This document shows, piece by piece, positions 35,632 to 44,965 of a stretch of 64,000 bases of DNA; position 1 is the first letter of the stretch; the number at the start of each line of letters is the position of its first letter. The position numbers and the translations under genes were made by a program. This DNA comes from an uncultured Apibacter sp. (lineage in GTDB: Bacteria; Bacteroidota; Bacteroidia; Flavobacteriales; Weeksellaceae), in assembly GCA_945280365.1 (NCBI GenBank), contig CALYQD010000007.1, forward strand, positions 1-64,000, in the 5' to 3' direction. The notes beneath the pieces are model-generated. The model saw only the letters and a program-made list of their open reading frames with translations. It did no database searches and was not told where the DNA came from.

Positions 35632-36822
35632 ATGAGTAATTTTATAACGGTTGATGAATCAAGAACAATTATTTTAAAAGAAATAAATGGGAGACCCTTT
35701 ATAGAAAAAAGAATAGAGGATGCATTACATGATTATTCGGCTAAAAGGGTATATGCCCCAATAGATGTGCCAAATTTTACTAATTCAGCAATGGATGGCT
35801 ATGCATTGAGTTATCAAGATATTGAGGATGATAAAGAAATAAAAGTTATCTATACAATTCAAGCAGGACAAACTGAATTGCCTATTTTAGAAAGCGGAGA
35901 AGCAGCTCGCATATTTACGGGAGCCATGATACCTGCTGGAGCCGATATGGTGGTTATGCAAGAGAAAGTAAAGGTAGAAAATAACATTTTACATCTTCAA
36001 GAAGGAAATTATAATAAGGGTGACAATATACGTTTGCAAGGTTCTCAAGCAAAAATAGGTGATATCCTTATAGCTGAAAATACACGTATTACACCTGCTA
36101 GCATTGGAATGTTAGCTGGATTTGGAATTGAAAAAATCACTGTGTTTTTACCTCCTAAAGTAGGTATTATTGTTACCGGAAATGAATTAGTTCCTGCTGG
36201 TAATCCTCTAAAAAAAGGTCAAATATATGAAAGTAATTCACTTACCTTGCGTTCTGCATTGAAAGAACTTGGTATTGAAACTCAATTTATAGTAAAGATT
36301 TCAGATGATCAAGATGAAACCTTTTGCGAAATAAAAAAAAGACTTACTGAGGTAGATATATTATTATTGACAGGAGGTATTTCAGTAGGAGATTATGATT
36401 TTGTAAAAGATAGCTTAGAAAAAGTTGAGATAACTCAACTTTTTTACAAATTACAGCAGAAACCTGGAAAACCTTTATATTTTGGAAAGAGAAATAATCA
36501 TTACGTATTTGCTTTACCTGGTAATCCCTCTTCGGTCTTAACTTGTTTTTATCAATATGTTAGTCCTTTTATAAAAGGATTGAAAGGTGAAAAAAATATA
36601 TTTAAAGACTATGAAGAAGTTAGTTTATCTAAAGAGTATGATAAAAAAAATAAACTTACAAATTTTCTAAAAGGATATTTGGAAAACGGAATCGTAACTG
36701 TTTTATCTTCTCAAGAATCCTATAAAATGAACTCTTTCAGCACCGCTAATTGTATTGTGGAAATAACCGGCGATGAAAGAACAGTTGCTAAAGGCGAAAA
36801 AGTAAAGGTATGGCGGATATAA
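35632..36822 (+). CDS. moeA: Molybdopterin molybdenumtransferase
   Basis: 396 residues. MoeA inserts molybdate into adenylated molybdopterin. Typical motifs: NSAMDGYAL, EAARIFTGAMIPAGADMVV, and LTGGISVGDYDF. The full four-domain length is present. Its stop overlaps the following regulator by 13 bases. Confidence 0.94.
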   Translation: MSNFITVDESRTIILKEINGRPFIEKRIEDALHDYSAKRVYAPIDVPNFTNSAMDGYALSYQDIEDDKEIKVIYTIQAGQTELPILESGEAARIFTGAMIPAGADMVVMQEKVKVENNILHLQEGNYNKGDNIRLQGSQAKIGDILIAENTRITPASIGMLAGFGIEKITVFLPPKVGIIVTGNELVPAGNPLKKGQIYESNSLTLRSALKELGIETQFIVKISDDQDETFCEIKKRLTEVDILLLTGGISVGDYDFVKDSLEKVEITQLFYKLQQKPGKPLYFGKRNNHYVFALPGNPSSVLTCFYQYVSPFIKGLKGEKNIFKDYEEVSLSKEYDKKNKLTNFLKGYLENGIVTVLSSQESYKMNSFSTANCIVEITGDERTVAKGEKVKVWRI

Positions 36823-37133
36823 AAATTGAAGGATATATTTGGTTGGAAACAATCAACGGTTTAAAAATTGGAAAAGGAAGAGCCAAACTTCTGAATTATA
36901 TTGATGAAACGGGTTCTATAGCAGCAGCAGCTAGAGAAATAGGCATCCCTTATAGAAAAGCTTGGGGTATGGTTGAAGAGATGAATGTATTTTCAAATTC
37001 TCCTTTGGTTGTAAAAAATTTAGGAGGTAAAAATGGAGGCGGTGCATTTTTAACAATTAAAGGAAAAAAAATAGTTGAAGAATACAAAAAAATTAACGAT
37101 CAATTTATTTTATTTAAAAAAAATAAAATATAA
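36810..37133 (+). CDS. ModE-type winged-helix regulator without molybdate-binding domains
   Basis: 107 residues covering the ModE/LysR-like DNA-binding domain, with GSIAAAAREIGIPYRKAW and KNGGGAFLTIKGKK. The C-terminal molybdate-binding (Di-MOP) domains of E. coli ModE are absent, so it may sense molybdenum indirectly or through another partner. Overlaps moeA by 13 bases. Confidence 0.85.
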   Translation: MADIKIEGYIWLETINGLKIGKGRAKLLNYIDETGSIAAAAREIGIPYRKAWGMVEEMNVFSNSPLVVKNLGGKNGGGAFLTIKGKKIVEEYKKINDQFILFKKNKI

Positions 37134-37135
37134 AA

Positions 37136-37927
37136 ATGGAAGCATATATCCTAGCGGGAGGAAAAAGTACTCGTATGGGGGAGGATAAAGGATTAAAAAA
37201 ATTAAAAGGTGTTCCTATAATTCAATATATAATTCATACTTTATCTGTTTGTTTTCCCGTAATTAAAATTAATACGGATAATTCCGAATATTTACAGTTC
37301 GGTTTAGAACTAATTTTCGATAGGAATAAAAACAAAGGGCCAATAGGAGGAATACAAGCCGCTTTAGAAAATTCAAAAAACGATATATTTATCGTAAGTT
37401 GTGATATGCCATTGATTACTCCAGAAGCAATAAAATATTTGTTGGAAAATCACAACAATAATTGGGCAACTGTGGCTAGTTATAATGAAAGAATACAACC
37501 TTTATTTGGTATATATACGTACGCTTCTTTACAACTAATAAATAAAAGAATAGCTCATAATCAATTAAAAATGATGGATTTCATTCAAGAGTCTCACTCA
37601 GATATTATTGATATGAACAACAAACTAAATACAGAAATATTTTCCAATATAAACACACAAGAAGAGTTTAAGAAAATAGAAAAAAATATAAAAAATATGA
37701 ATATTAAAATTTTCGGAAAATTGACCGATATTTTTCAATCTGAAAGTTATCAAATAAAAGAAAAAGTTAATACCGTTTCAAATTTAAAAGAATTATTGGA
37801 AAATTATTTTCCCGAGTTAAAAACTTTAAATTATCTGATTATTGTGAATAATACAAACACTAAAGAATCGGATCGGATACCCGAAGGTGCTGAAGTAGCT
37901 TTATTACCGCCTTTTTCCGGAGGATAA
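37136..37927 (+). CDS. mobA: MobA-MoaD fusion: nucleotide transferase plus sulfur carrier
   Basis: 263 residues. Residues 1-180 are MobA-like (LAGGKSTRMGEDKGL at 6-20, CDMPL at 89-93) and would attach GMP to molybdopterin. From M188 (MNIKIFGKL) to the end there is a MoaD ubiquitin-like sulfur carrier with the required terminal Gly-Gly (PPFSGG). No stop separates them. Either a true fusion acts, or MoaD is also made from the internal ATG. The free C-terminus allows thiocarboxylation either way. Starts 2 bases after the ModE-like gene. Confidence 0.88.
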   Translation: MEAYILAGGKSTRMGEDKGLKKLKGVPIIQYIIHTLSVCFPVIKINTDNSEYLQFGLELIFDRNKNKGPIGGIQAALENSKNDIFIVSCDMPLITPEAIKYLLENHNNNWATVASYNERIQPLFGIYTYASLQLINKRIAHNQLKMMDFIQESHSDIIDMNNKLNTEIFSNINTQEEFKKIEKNIKNMNIKIFGKLTDIFQSESYQIKEKVNTVSNLKELLENYFPELKTLNYLIIVNNTNTKESDRIPEGAEVALLPPFSGG

Positions 37928-37950
37928 AAAATATTAACTAAAATTAAAAA

Positions 37951-39036
37951 ATGGATTTTAAAAGATATAATAGACAAATAATTTTACACGATTTCGGAAA
38001 AGAAGCTCAAGATAAACTTTTTCGTTCTCGTGTTTTAGTAGTAGGTGCTGGTGGATTGGGATGTCCGGTTCTTCAATGCCTAGCCTCTGCCGGAGTAGGA
38101 TATTTAGGAATTGTAGATTTTGATAAAGTTGAAATCACCAATTTGCACAGACAAATATTATATAAAGAAGGAGATGTTGGAAAACTTAAGTCCTTAGCTG
38201 CAAAAGAAAGACTCGAGGAGACGAATTCCGAATCCACAATTACTTCCTATTCTGAAAAATTGAATGTAAAAAATATAAGTAGCATTATTGATTCATATAA
38301 TATAATAGTAGATTGCACAGATAATTTTCAGACAAGATATCTTCTTAATGATTATTGTCAAATAAAAAATTTACCATTAGTATATGGAGCAATATATCAA
38401 TACGAAGGACAAATTGCCGTATTTAATGTTGAAAAAGACGGTATGAAGACTAACTATAGAGATTTATTTCCTTTTCCACCTAAACTTTCAGAAGTCCCAA
38501 CTTGCAATGAAACGGGGGTTTTAGGTACGCTTACCGGTATTATCGGAACTATCCAAGCTAATGAAGTTATTAAACTAATTTCTGGTATAGGCAATCCACT
38601 TATACATAAATTAATGATATTTAACAGTTTGGATTATAATACGCGAATGATTAATTTTGCCAAATCAAAAATAAATTCGTCTCCTAAAGATGAAGACGAA
38701 TTTAAAGCTATCTATTACGAACGTATTTGTGGCATGTTTACAACCATAAATGAAGTCGAGAGCGTATTTCAATTGAAGGAAATACTAAGTAGGAAAAATT
38801 CGATTTTGGTGGATGTAAGAAATGAAGATGAAGTACCCAAGATTTCCGGTTTCGATTATATGTTAATTCCCTTGTCTATACTTGAAGAAAAAATAAATAT
38901 ACTTGATGATTACGATTCTATCATATTTGTTTGCAATTCAGGATTACGAAGTAAAAGGGCTATAGAAATAGCTAAAGAAAAATTTCCTCAAAAGGACATT
39001 AGACATATTCATAATGGAATTGAAATGATTAGTTAA
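37951..39036 (+). CDS. moeB: MoaD adenylyltransferase with rhodanese domain
   Basis: 361 residues. The ThiF/MoeB fold has GAGGLGCPVLQCLASAGVG as nucleotide loop and the catalytic-Cys region PTCNETGVLG. A C-terminal rhodanese domain (about 270-361) has the active-loop motif VCNSGLRS with a candidate sulfur-carrying Cys. The protein should adenylate the MoaD tail and deliver sulfur. Eukaryotic MOCS3 has the same layout. Confidence 0.9.
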   Translation: MDFKRYNRQIILHDFGKEAQDKLFRSRVLVVGAGGLGCPVLQCLASAGVGYLGIVDFDKVEITNLHRQILYKEGDVGKLKSLAAKERLEETNSESTITSYSEKLNVKNISSIIDSYNIIVDCTDNFQTRYLLNDYCQIKNLPLVYGAIYQYEGQIAVFNVEKDGMKTNYRDLFPFPPKLSEVPTCNETGVLGTLTGIIGTIQANEVIKLISGIGNPLIHKLMIFNSLDYNTRMINFAKSKINSSPKDEDEFKAIYYERICGMFTTINEVESVFQLKEILSRKNSILVDVRNEDEVPKISGFDYMLIPLSILEEKINILDDYDSIIFVCNSGLRSKRAIEIAKEKFPQKDIRHIHNGIEMIS

Positions 39037-39048
39037 TTTGAATATTGC

Positions 39049-39486
39049 ATGAAGAAAATATATCCATTTTTAGACGGTGCTATTCCCGTTGAATTTATAG
39101 CAAAAAGCATACAGAGCCATACCTTTAAAACCGATATAGGAGGACACAGTATTTTTTTAGGGCAGGTAAGGGAAGATATAATTGAAGGAAAAGAAGTGGA
39201 AGGAATTGAATTTACCTCTTATCAAGAAATGGCTATAGATAAATTATCTCAAATTAGAGAAGAAACATTTAAAAAATATGATTTACTATGCATGCATGTT
39301 TATCATAGTTTAGGAATGGTAAAAACAGGCGGAATTTGCTTGTTTGTTTTTACTTCTTCTAAACATAGAAAGCCCGCAATGCTTGCCTGTGACGAGCTTG
39401 TGGAAAAAGTAAAAAAAGAACTTCCCATCTGGGGAAAAGAAATATTTACAGATACGAGTTATCAATGGAAAGAAAATAAACTATAA
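39049..39486 (+). CDS. moaE: Molybdopterin synthase large subunit
   Basis: 145 residues. Motifs GHSIFLGQVRED and SSKHRKPAMLACDELVEKVK carry the active-site lysine region. With thiocarboxylated MoaD it makes the dithiolene. It follows moeB closely in the same operon. Confidence 0.92.
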   Translation: MKKIYPFLDGAIPVEFIAKSIQSHTFKTDIGGHSIFLGQVREDIIEGKEVEGIEFTSYQEMAIDKLSQIREETFKKYDLLCMHVYHSLGMVKTGGICLFVFTSSKHRKPAMLACDELVEKVKKELPIWGKEIFTDTSYQWKENKL

Positions 39487-39491
39487 AAATA

Positions 39492-40181
39492 ATGGAAAAA
39501 CCTTTTATAAGCTCTTTACATATAGGTAAAATACAACGTTTGGCTAATACGGAGTATTCAAGTGCTATTTATAAGAAAAAAGTTACCGGTCCGCAAAAGG
39601 TTTCTAAATTAGGAATACTAAGTGATGAGCAAAGTGATAAGATAAATCATGGAGGAGTAGATAAAGCAATACATCATTATGCTTTTGAGAATTATGAATA
39701 TTGGAAAAAATTATTCCCTGATGCCGATGTTTTCAAGCACCCGGGAGCTTTCGGAGAAAATATTTCTTCATTGGGTATGAATGAAGATACGGTAATGATC
39801 GGAGATATTTATAAAATTGGAAGTTGTACAGTAGAAGTAAGTCAAGCCAGACAACCCTGTTGGAAGCTAAACTATCGTTTCCAATATAGCGAAATGTCTC
39901 TTAAAATGCAGGAAAGTTTAAAAACCGGATGGTATTATAGAGTGTTAGAGGAAGGTATTATGCAGGAAGGGGATAACATAGAGCTGATTGAAAGACCATA
40001 TCCTGAATATAGTTTAACATATTTATTAAAAATATTATATAAAAAAGATAATTGTTTAGATAGCGATATACTAAACGATTTAATAAAGATAAAAACATTA
40101 GCACTAAGTTGGAAAAATTTGCTTAAAAATCGTTTGGAAAACAAAAAAGTTGAAAATTGGGAAAAACGATTATTTAGGTAA
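39492..40181 (+). CDS. MOSC-domain protein
   Basis: 229 residues. The MOSC region includes HGGVDKAIHHYAFENYEYW, PGAFGENIS and the conserved cysteine in QARQPCWKL (about 118-126). Such proteins bind or act on molybdenum cofactor, for example YiiM. It lacks an N-terminal ferredoxin or beta-barrel partner domain. Five bases after moaE. Confidence 0.88.
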   Translation: MEKPFISSLHIGKIQRLANTEYSSAIYKKKVTGPQKVSKLGILSDEQSDKINHGGVDKAIHHYAFENYEYWKKLFPDADVFKHPGAFGENISSLGMNEDTVMIGDIYKIGSCTVEVSQARQPCWKLNYRFQYSEMSLKMQESLKTGWYYRVLEEGIMQEGDNIELIERPYPEYSLTYLLKILYKKDNCLDSDILNDLIKIKTLALSWKNLLKNRLENKKVENWEKRLFR

Positions 40182-40212
40182 AGAAAATAATGATTAATTT
40201 AAATTTAAAATT

Positions 40213-41472
40213 ATGAAACACAAAAAATTAAGGTATTTGTTGTTTTTTAGTTTAGGGAGTTTAAGTCTCTTAACTGCGCAGAAAATCAAAATTGATGGAG
40301 AATTGAGAACTAGAGGCGAATTAAGAAGTGGTTTTCGCAAGCCTTTGGCAGATTCACTCGATGCTGCTTATGTGAACAATTTGAGAGTACGTTTAGGGGC
40401 ATCCTATGAAGAAAAAGATTATAAGGTTAGAATTACGTTACAGGATACGGAAACGTACGGTTCTAACGGAATAAACAAAACCGGTAATTCTTTAGGAGTA
40501 TATGAAGCATGGGCTGAATATTTCTTTACGCCTCAATTTTCAGGTGTGTTAGGACGCCAAATATTGGAATATGACGATAAACGTTTATTTTCATCCGGTA
40601 ATTGGAGTAATACTCCTAATGCACACGACCTCTTAAAATTAAAATACGAAACCAATAAATTTAAAGCGCATGTTGGAGGTGGATGGAATAATGCAGCAGA
40701 TGTACTTTATGAATCCGTATATGATAAGAGCTATAAATCTTTATTCTATACTTGGTTATATAAACCTATAGGGAAATTTACAGCATCTGCTATATGGGTA
40801 AACGAAGGATTCCAAAAAGGAGAAGATCCTGAAGAAGTAAAAACTTCAATTTTCAGAAATACAGTAGGAGCCAACTTCAGTTTAGATGATCATAGTATTC
40901 CGTTTTCATTCTATGCAACCGGATATTATCAATTTGGATATGACAGAGCAGACAGTAAATTAGATGCTTCTTTATTAGCATTAAAAACTAAATATAGATT
41001 TTCAGATTTCATATCGGCTAATTTAGGGGTAGATTATTTCTCAGGTTCTAAATCTTCTTTAGCTAAAAATAAAGATCATACATTTAATAAACTTTATGGG
41101 GCTAACCATTCCTTTAACGGATCCATGGAGTACTGGTCAACTTTACCTAAGCAAGGGCTTGTTGATTTATATGGAGGTGTTTCAGTAAAGGCGAATTCTA
41201 AATTAAGCTTTGATGGAGGATTCCATACATTTTCAACAGCTGAAAAAATGGAAAACAGAAATAATAAAGATATAGGTTCCGAAATAGATTTATTGGCAGA
41301 TTATAAAGTTTCCCAATCTTTATCTCTACAAGCAGGTTGGAGTACTTATATGAAAAATAAGGGAACAAGAATATTAAAAGATCAAGTTGGAGTTAATACC
41401 CGTTTCCCACAATGGGCTTATATAATGATTACTTTTAAACCGGTATTCTTATCAACTAAAATTGACAAATAA
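40213..41472 (+). CDS. Outer-membrane beta-barrel protein (alginate-export-like)
   Basis: 419 residues with a signal peptide (about 1-21, ending LTAQ) and an amphipathic barrel pattern (LRTRGELRSGF, LGRQILEYDDKR, WAEYFFTPQFSG). Resembles the alginate-export family of 16-18-stranded porins. Its place inside the nitrate/Moco operon suggests passage of nitrate, nitrite or molybdate through the outer membrane, which is inference from position. Confidence 0.78.
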   Translation: MKHKKLRYLLFFSLGSLSLLTAQKIKIDGELRTRGELRSGFRKPLADSLDAAYVNNLRVRLGASYEEKDYKVRITLQDTETYGSNGINKTGNSLGVYEAWAEYFFTPQFSGVLGRQILEYDDKRLFSSGNWSNTPNAHDLLKLKYETNKFKAHVGGGWNNAADVLYESVYDKSYKSLFYTWLYKPIGKFTASAIWVNEGFQKGEDPEEVKTSIFRNTVGANFSLDDHSIPFSFYATGYYQFGYDRADSKLDASLLALKTKYRFSDFISANLGVDYFSGSKSSLAKNKDHTFNKLYGANHSFNGSMEYWSTLPKQGLVDLYGGVSVKANSKLSFDGGFHTFSTAEKMENRNNKDIGSEIDLLADYKVSQSLSLQAGWSTYMKNKGTRILKDQVGVNTRFPQWAYIMITFKPVFLSTKIDK

Positions 41473-41480
41473 AAAATAAT

Positions 41481-42389
41481 ATGGTAAATATAACACATAA
41501 AAGTAACACTCTGAGAAAAGCTGTTGCTCAAGCTGTGGTAAAAGTAGGAAGTCAACAAACTATACAAATTATACAGGAAAATAAAGTTCCCAAAGGAAAT
41601 ATATTTGAAATGGCAAAAGTTGCCGGTTTGTTTGCGGCAAAGAAGACAAGTGATATGATACCCGATTGTCATCCGCTTCCGATTGAATATACTTCCATTA
41701 CTTATGTTATCAAAGGGTTGGAAATTTACATTCATGTGGAAATACATACCATTTATAAAACAGGTGTTGAAGTGGAAGCAATGCATGCTGCTTCAGTAGT
41801 AGCTTTGACTATGTATGATATGCTTAAACCTATTGATAAGAATATCGTAATTCAACACATTAAATTATTAGAAAAAAAAGGAGGTAAGTCAGATAAGAAA
41901 GATACGTTTGATTTACCCTTAAGTGCATCCATACTGGTTTGTTCCGATAGCATTTCAAAGGGTGATAAAAAAGATCGGGCAGGAAAGATAATTATGGAAA
42001 AACTTCAAAATATCGGAGTAAAAGTCGAAGATTATGAGATTATTCCAGATGAAAAGAATGACATACAAGCTAAAGTGAAAGAATATATAGCAAAAGGAAT
42101 AAATATGATTTTAATAACCGGAGGAACCGGTTTATCTAAAAGAGATGTTACTCCAGAAGCTATACAACCCATGCTGGAAAGAGAAATTCCCGGAGTTTCG
42201 GAAGCTATAAGAAGCTATGGACAAAATAGAACTTCCTTAGCGATGTTATCCAGAAGCATTGCCGGGCTCATTGGCAATACCTTAGTAATTACTATGCCGG
42301 GTTCAACCAAAGGAGCGGAAGAATCTATGGATGCAGTTTTTCCATCAATACTGCATATTTTTAAAATAATTGAAGGAGCGCAACATTAA
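41481..42389 (+). CDS. moaCB: MoaC-MoaB fusion
   Basis: 302 residues. Residues 1-150 are MoaC (cyclic pyranopterin synthase) with KVAGLFAAKKTSDMIPDCHP and EVEAMHAASVVALTMYDM. Residues 150-302 are MoaB/MogA-like, with LVCSDSISKGDKKDRAG and the ITGGTGLSKRDVTPEA signature that adenylates molybdopterin. Fused moaCB genes are known in other bacteria. Together with MoeA this covers the middle and end of cofactor synthesis. Confidence 0.93.
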   Translation: MVNITHKSNTLRKAVAQAVVKVGSQQTIQIIQENKVPKGNIFEMAKVAGLFAAKKTSDMIPDCHPLPIEYTSITYVIKGLEIYIHVEIHTIYKTGVEVEAMHAASVVALTMYDMLKPIDKNIVIQHIKLLEKKGGKSDKKDTFDLPLSASILVCSDSISKGDKKDRAGKIIMEKLQNIGVKVEDYEIIPDEKNDIQAKVKEYIAKGINMILITGGTGLSKRDVTPEAIQPMLEREIPGVSEAIRSYGQNRTSLAMLSRSIAGLIGNTLVITMPGSTKGAEESMDAVFPSILHIFKIIEGAQH

Positions 42390-42404
42390 AAATTTTATAT
42401 AACC

Positions 42405-43172
42405 ATGAAACGCAAGTTAGTTTTTTTACCACTGTTAATATTTATTTTAATGGGTATATTATCCTGCAATAAAGAACGAAAAGCTACTGTAGCTGCTGCT
42501 GCGAATTTAAGATATGTGTTAGAAGAAATAAAAACACAATATTTAAAAGATTATCCGGGTGCAAATATTCAAATAACTTATGGATCTTCAGGAATTTTAA
42601 CTCAGCAAATCATAAATGGAGCTCCTTTTGATCTTTTTATGTCTGCAGATACTAAATTTCCGAATAAATTAGAAGATAGAGGATTGACTTCTGCTTCAGC
42701 GGTAAATTATTGCTACGGAAAAGTAGCCTTGTGGAGTTCTTCATTGAATCTATCACAAGGGTTATCATCTGTTCTATTACCGGAAGTTAAAAAAATAGCT
42801 ATAGCTAATCCGAACAATGCTCCTTACGGACTTAATTCAGTAAATGCACTTAAAAAACAAAATTTATATGATAAAGTAAAAAATCGTATAGTTTGGGGAG
42901 AAAATATAAATCAAACAGCACAATTTGCTTTTTCCGGTAACGCAGAAATAGGATTTATAGCTTTATCTTTGGCATTGGCGCCGGAAATGAAAAACAAGGG
43001 AAATTATTATGTTTTGCCTGAAGATATATGTCCTCCGATTGCACAAGCAGCTGTTCTTATTAACGGTTGGGAAAAAAACGGAGAAGCTGCGCGTTTCTTA
43101 GATTATCTTATCAGTTCTAAATGTGACAGTATTTGGGATAAATACGGATATGGACTACCCGAAAAAGAATAA
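42405..43172 (+). CDS. modA: Molybdate ABC transporter substrate-binding lipoprotein
   Basis: 255 residues. Lipoprotein signal with lipobox ILSC (Cys21). ModA motifs: AAAANLRYVLEEI, TYGSSGILTQQI, GAPFDLFMSAD. It would capture molybdate in the periplasm for ModBC, whose genes follow. Confidence 0.94.
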   Translation: MKRKLVFLPLLIFILMGILSCNKERKATVAAAANLRYVLEEIKTQYLKDYPGANIQITYGSSGILTQQIINGAPFDLFMSADTKFPNKLEDRGLTSASAVNYCYGKVALWSSSLNLSQGLSSVLLPEVKKIAIANPNNAPYGLNSVNALKKQNLYDKVKNRIVWGENINQTAQFAFSGNAEIGFIALSLALAPEMKNKGNYYVLPEDICPPIAQAAVLINGWEKNGEAARFLDYLISSKCDSIWDKYGYGLPEKE

Positions 43173-43177
43173 ATTCA

Positions 43178-43855
43178 TTGGAAGAAGATTTTATTAACAC
43201 TCTTTGGCTTACAGGTAAGCTAGCGACCCTATCAACAATGTTTTTATTGATTATAGGATTGCCAATAGCTTATTTGTTGGCTTATACTCATTTCAAGCTT
43301 AAGGCGTTGGTTGAAGCTTTAATATGTATGCCTCTAGTTCTTCCACCCACAGTTTTAGGATATTATCTACTAGTTGCTTTTAGTCCTCAAAATGTATTGG
43401 GAATATTTTTGGAAAAACATTTTGATACCCGATTAGCTTTTACTTTTGAAGGAATCATTATAGCTAGCATTATAGCGGGTTTACCTTTTATGATTCAAGC
43501 GCTTCAAAACGGTTTTTCTTCTCTTCCGAAAAGTTATAGAGAGGCCTCATACACCTTGGGTAAATCTAAAGCAACTACATTTTTTCGGGTTTTATTACCT
43601 AATATAAAATCCTCTCTTATCACAGGTATAGCGTTAACATTTGCACATTGTATTGGAGAATTCGGAATAGTTTTAATGGTAGGTGGGAATATTCCTGGAG
43701 AAACTCGTATTGCTTCTATTGCAATATATGATGAGGTACAAGCCTTAAATTATAAAGCAGCGAATCAATATTCATTTACTTTATTTTTAATTTCATTTAT
43801 ATTATTAACTCTTATTTACAGCATTAATAAAAGCTTTAAATTTAAAACTCTATAA
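43178..43855 (+). CDS. modB: Molybdate ABC transporter permease
   Basis: 225 residues with five helices and the permease EAA loop EASYTLGKSKATTFFRVLLP. Start codon TTG at 43178, six bases after the modA stop; no better ATG gives the first helix. Normal length. Confidence 0.94.
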   Translation: MEEDFINTLWLTGKLATLSTMFLLIIGLPIAYLLAYTHFKLKALVEALICMPLVLPPTVLGYYLLVAFSPQNVLGIFLEKHFDTRLAFTFEGIIIASIIAGLPFMIQALQNGFSSLPKSYREASYTLGKSKATTFFRVLLPNIKSSLITGIALTFAHCIGEFGIVLMVGGNIPGETRIASIAIYDEVQALNYKAANQYSFTLFLISFILLTLIYSINKSFKFKTL

Positions 43856-43861
43856 TTTTTA

Positions 43862-44518
43862 ATGATATATGTTGATATTGAACATAAGATGCTGACTTCT
43901 GAAGGAAATCATCTTTTATCCATTACTGCTGAATTTCCGGAAAATCAATTGATATGCATATCCGGACCATCAGGTATAGGAAAAACTACGCTTCTTAGAA
44001 TGATTGCCGGATTAACAAAACCCGATCGAGGAATAATTCGAATAGGAAAGCGAGTTTTTTTTGATTCGGAAAAAAAAATAAATATGATTCCACAAAAAAG
44101 AAATGTCGGTTTTATGTTTCAAGATTATGCCTTGTTTCCTAATATGACTGTTGAAGAAAATATATCTTTTGCACAAAATAAGGTTAAAGATAGGGTATGG
44201 GTTGATACATTAATCAAAGCCTTTGGTTTGGAAGCTTTAAAAAATCAAAGACCAACCAAGCTTTCGGGAGGTCAAAAACAAAGAACTGCTCTTGCTAGAG
44301 CTTTAGCTAAAAAAGCTGATATTTTACTTTTAGATGAACCTCTTTCATCTGTAGATCCAATTATGAGACTCAATCTTCAAAGTGAGATTTTAAAAGCACA
44401 TGCTAATTTCGGTTTTACAACATTATTAGTCTCTCATGATCAAGATGAGATCAATAAAATGGCACAGTATATTTTATATATGAATAGTAACGGCATCAAA
44501 CTAATAAATCTTGATTAA
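43862..44518 (+). CDS. modC: Molybdate ABC transporter ATP-binding protein
   Basis: 218 residues. Walker A GPSGIGKTT, signature LSGGQKQR, Walker B ILLLDEPLS, and the H-loop LLVSHD. It lacks the C-terminal TOBE/Mop domain of the longer E. coli ModC (about 350 residues), a short form seen in other bacteria. Last gene of the Moco block. A weak hairpin (44539-44559) follows. Confidence 0.93.
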   Translation: MIYVDIEHKMLTSEGNHLLSITAEFPENQLICISGPSGIGKTTLLRMIAGLTKPDRGIIRIGKRVFFDSEKKINMIPQKRNVGFMFQDYALFPNMTVEENISFAQNKVKDRVWVDTLIKAFGLEALKNQRPTKLSGGQKQRTALARALAKKADILLLDEPLSSVDPIMRLNLQSEILKAHANFGFTTLLVSHDQDEINKMAQYILYMNSNGIKLINLD

Positions 44519-44671
44519 AATTTTTAATTTGTATGTATTATCTTTTTTAAAAAAAGATATAAATTTTAAGGTAATTAGTATTTTTTTTTATTAAAAATTT
44601 ATATATTTGCTTGTAATGGGTGTTATTTGTTGTATTTTTATTTAATAGAATATAAATCAAATCATGAGTTG

Positions 44672-44893
44672 ATGAAATATTTAATTTTCTTATCATTTAT
44701 TCCCGGACTATTGATTATCTCTTTTAGTATTTTAAAATTTTTAAATATTATAGGTTGGTCGTGGTACATAATTTTTATTCCTCTGGAAATTTATGTTTTA
44801 TTAAGTATAATTCTAACTTTTATAATAATTTTATATGTCAAAATTTTTAAGGGATCTCTTGATATAATTTTAGAATCTAAATTTTTTAATTAA
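44672..44893 (+). CDS. Small membrane protein, unknown
   Basis: 73 residues (from the ATG at 44672; a TTG at 44627 would add 15) with two long hydrophobic stretches (YLIFLSFIPGLLIISFSIL and IFIPLEIYVLLSIILTFIII). Nothing identifies its job. Stands between modC and the umu genes. Confidence 0.4.
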   Translation: MKYLIFLSFIPGLLIISFSILKFLNIIGWSWYIIFIPLEIYVLLSIILTFIIILYVKIFKGSLDIILESKFFN

Positions 44894-44965
44894 AGAATTT
44901 ATATCCTTATTTTATGTTATTTATTATAAATAACTAAAATGGGATGAAGTAAATGTAAAAGGATT

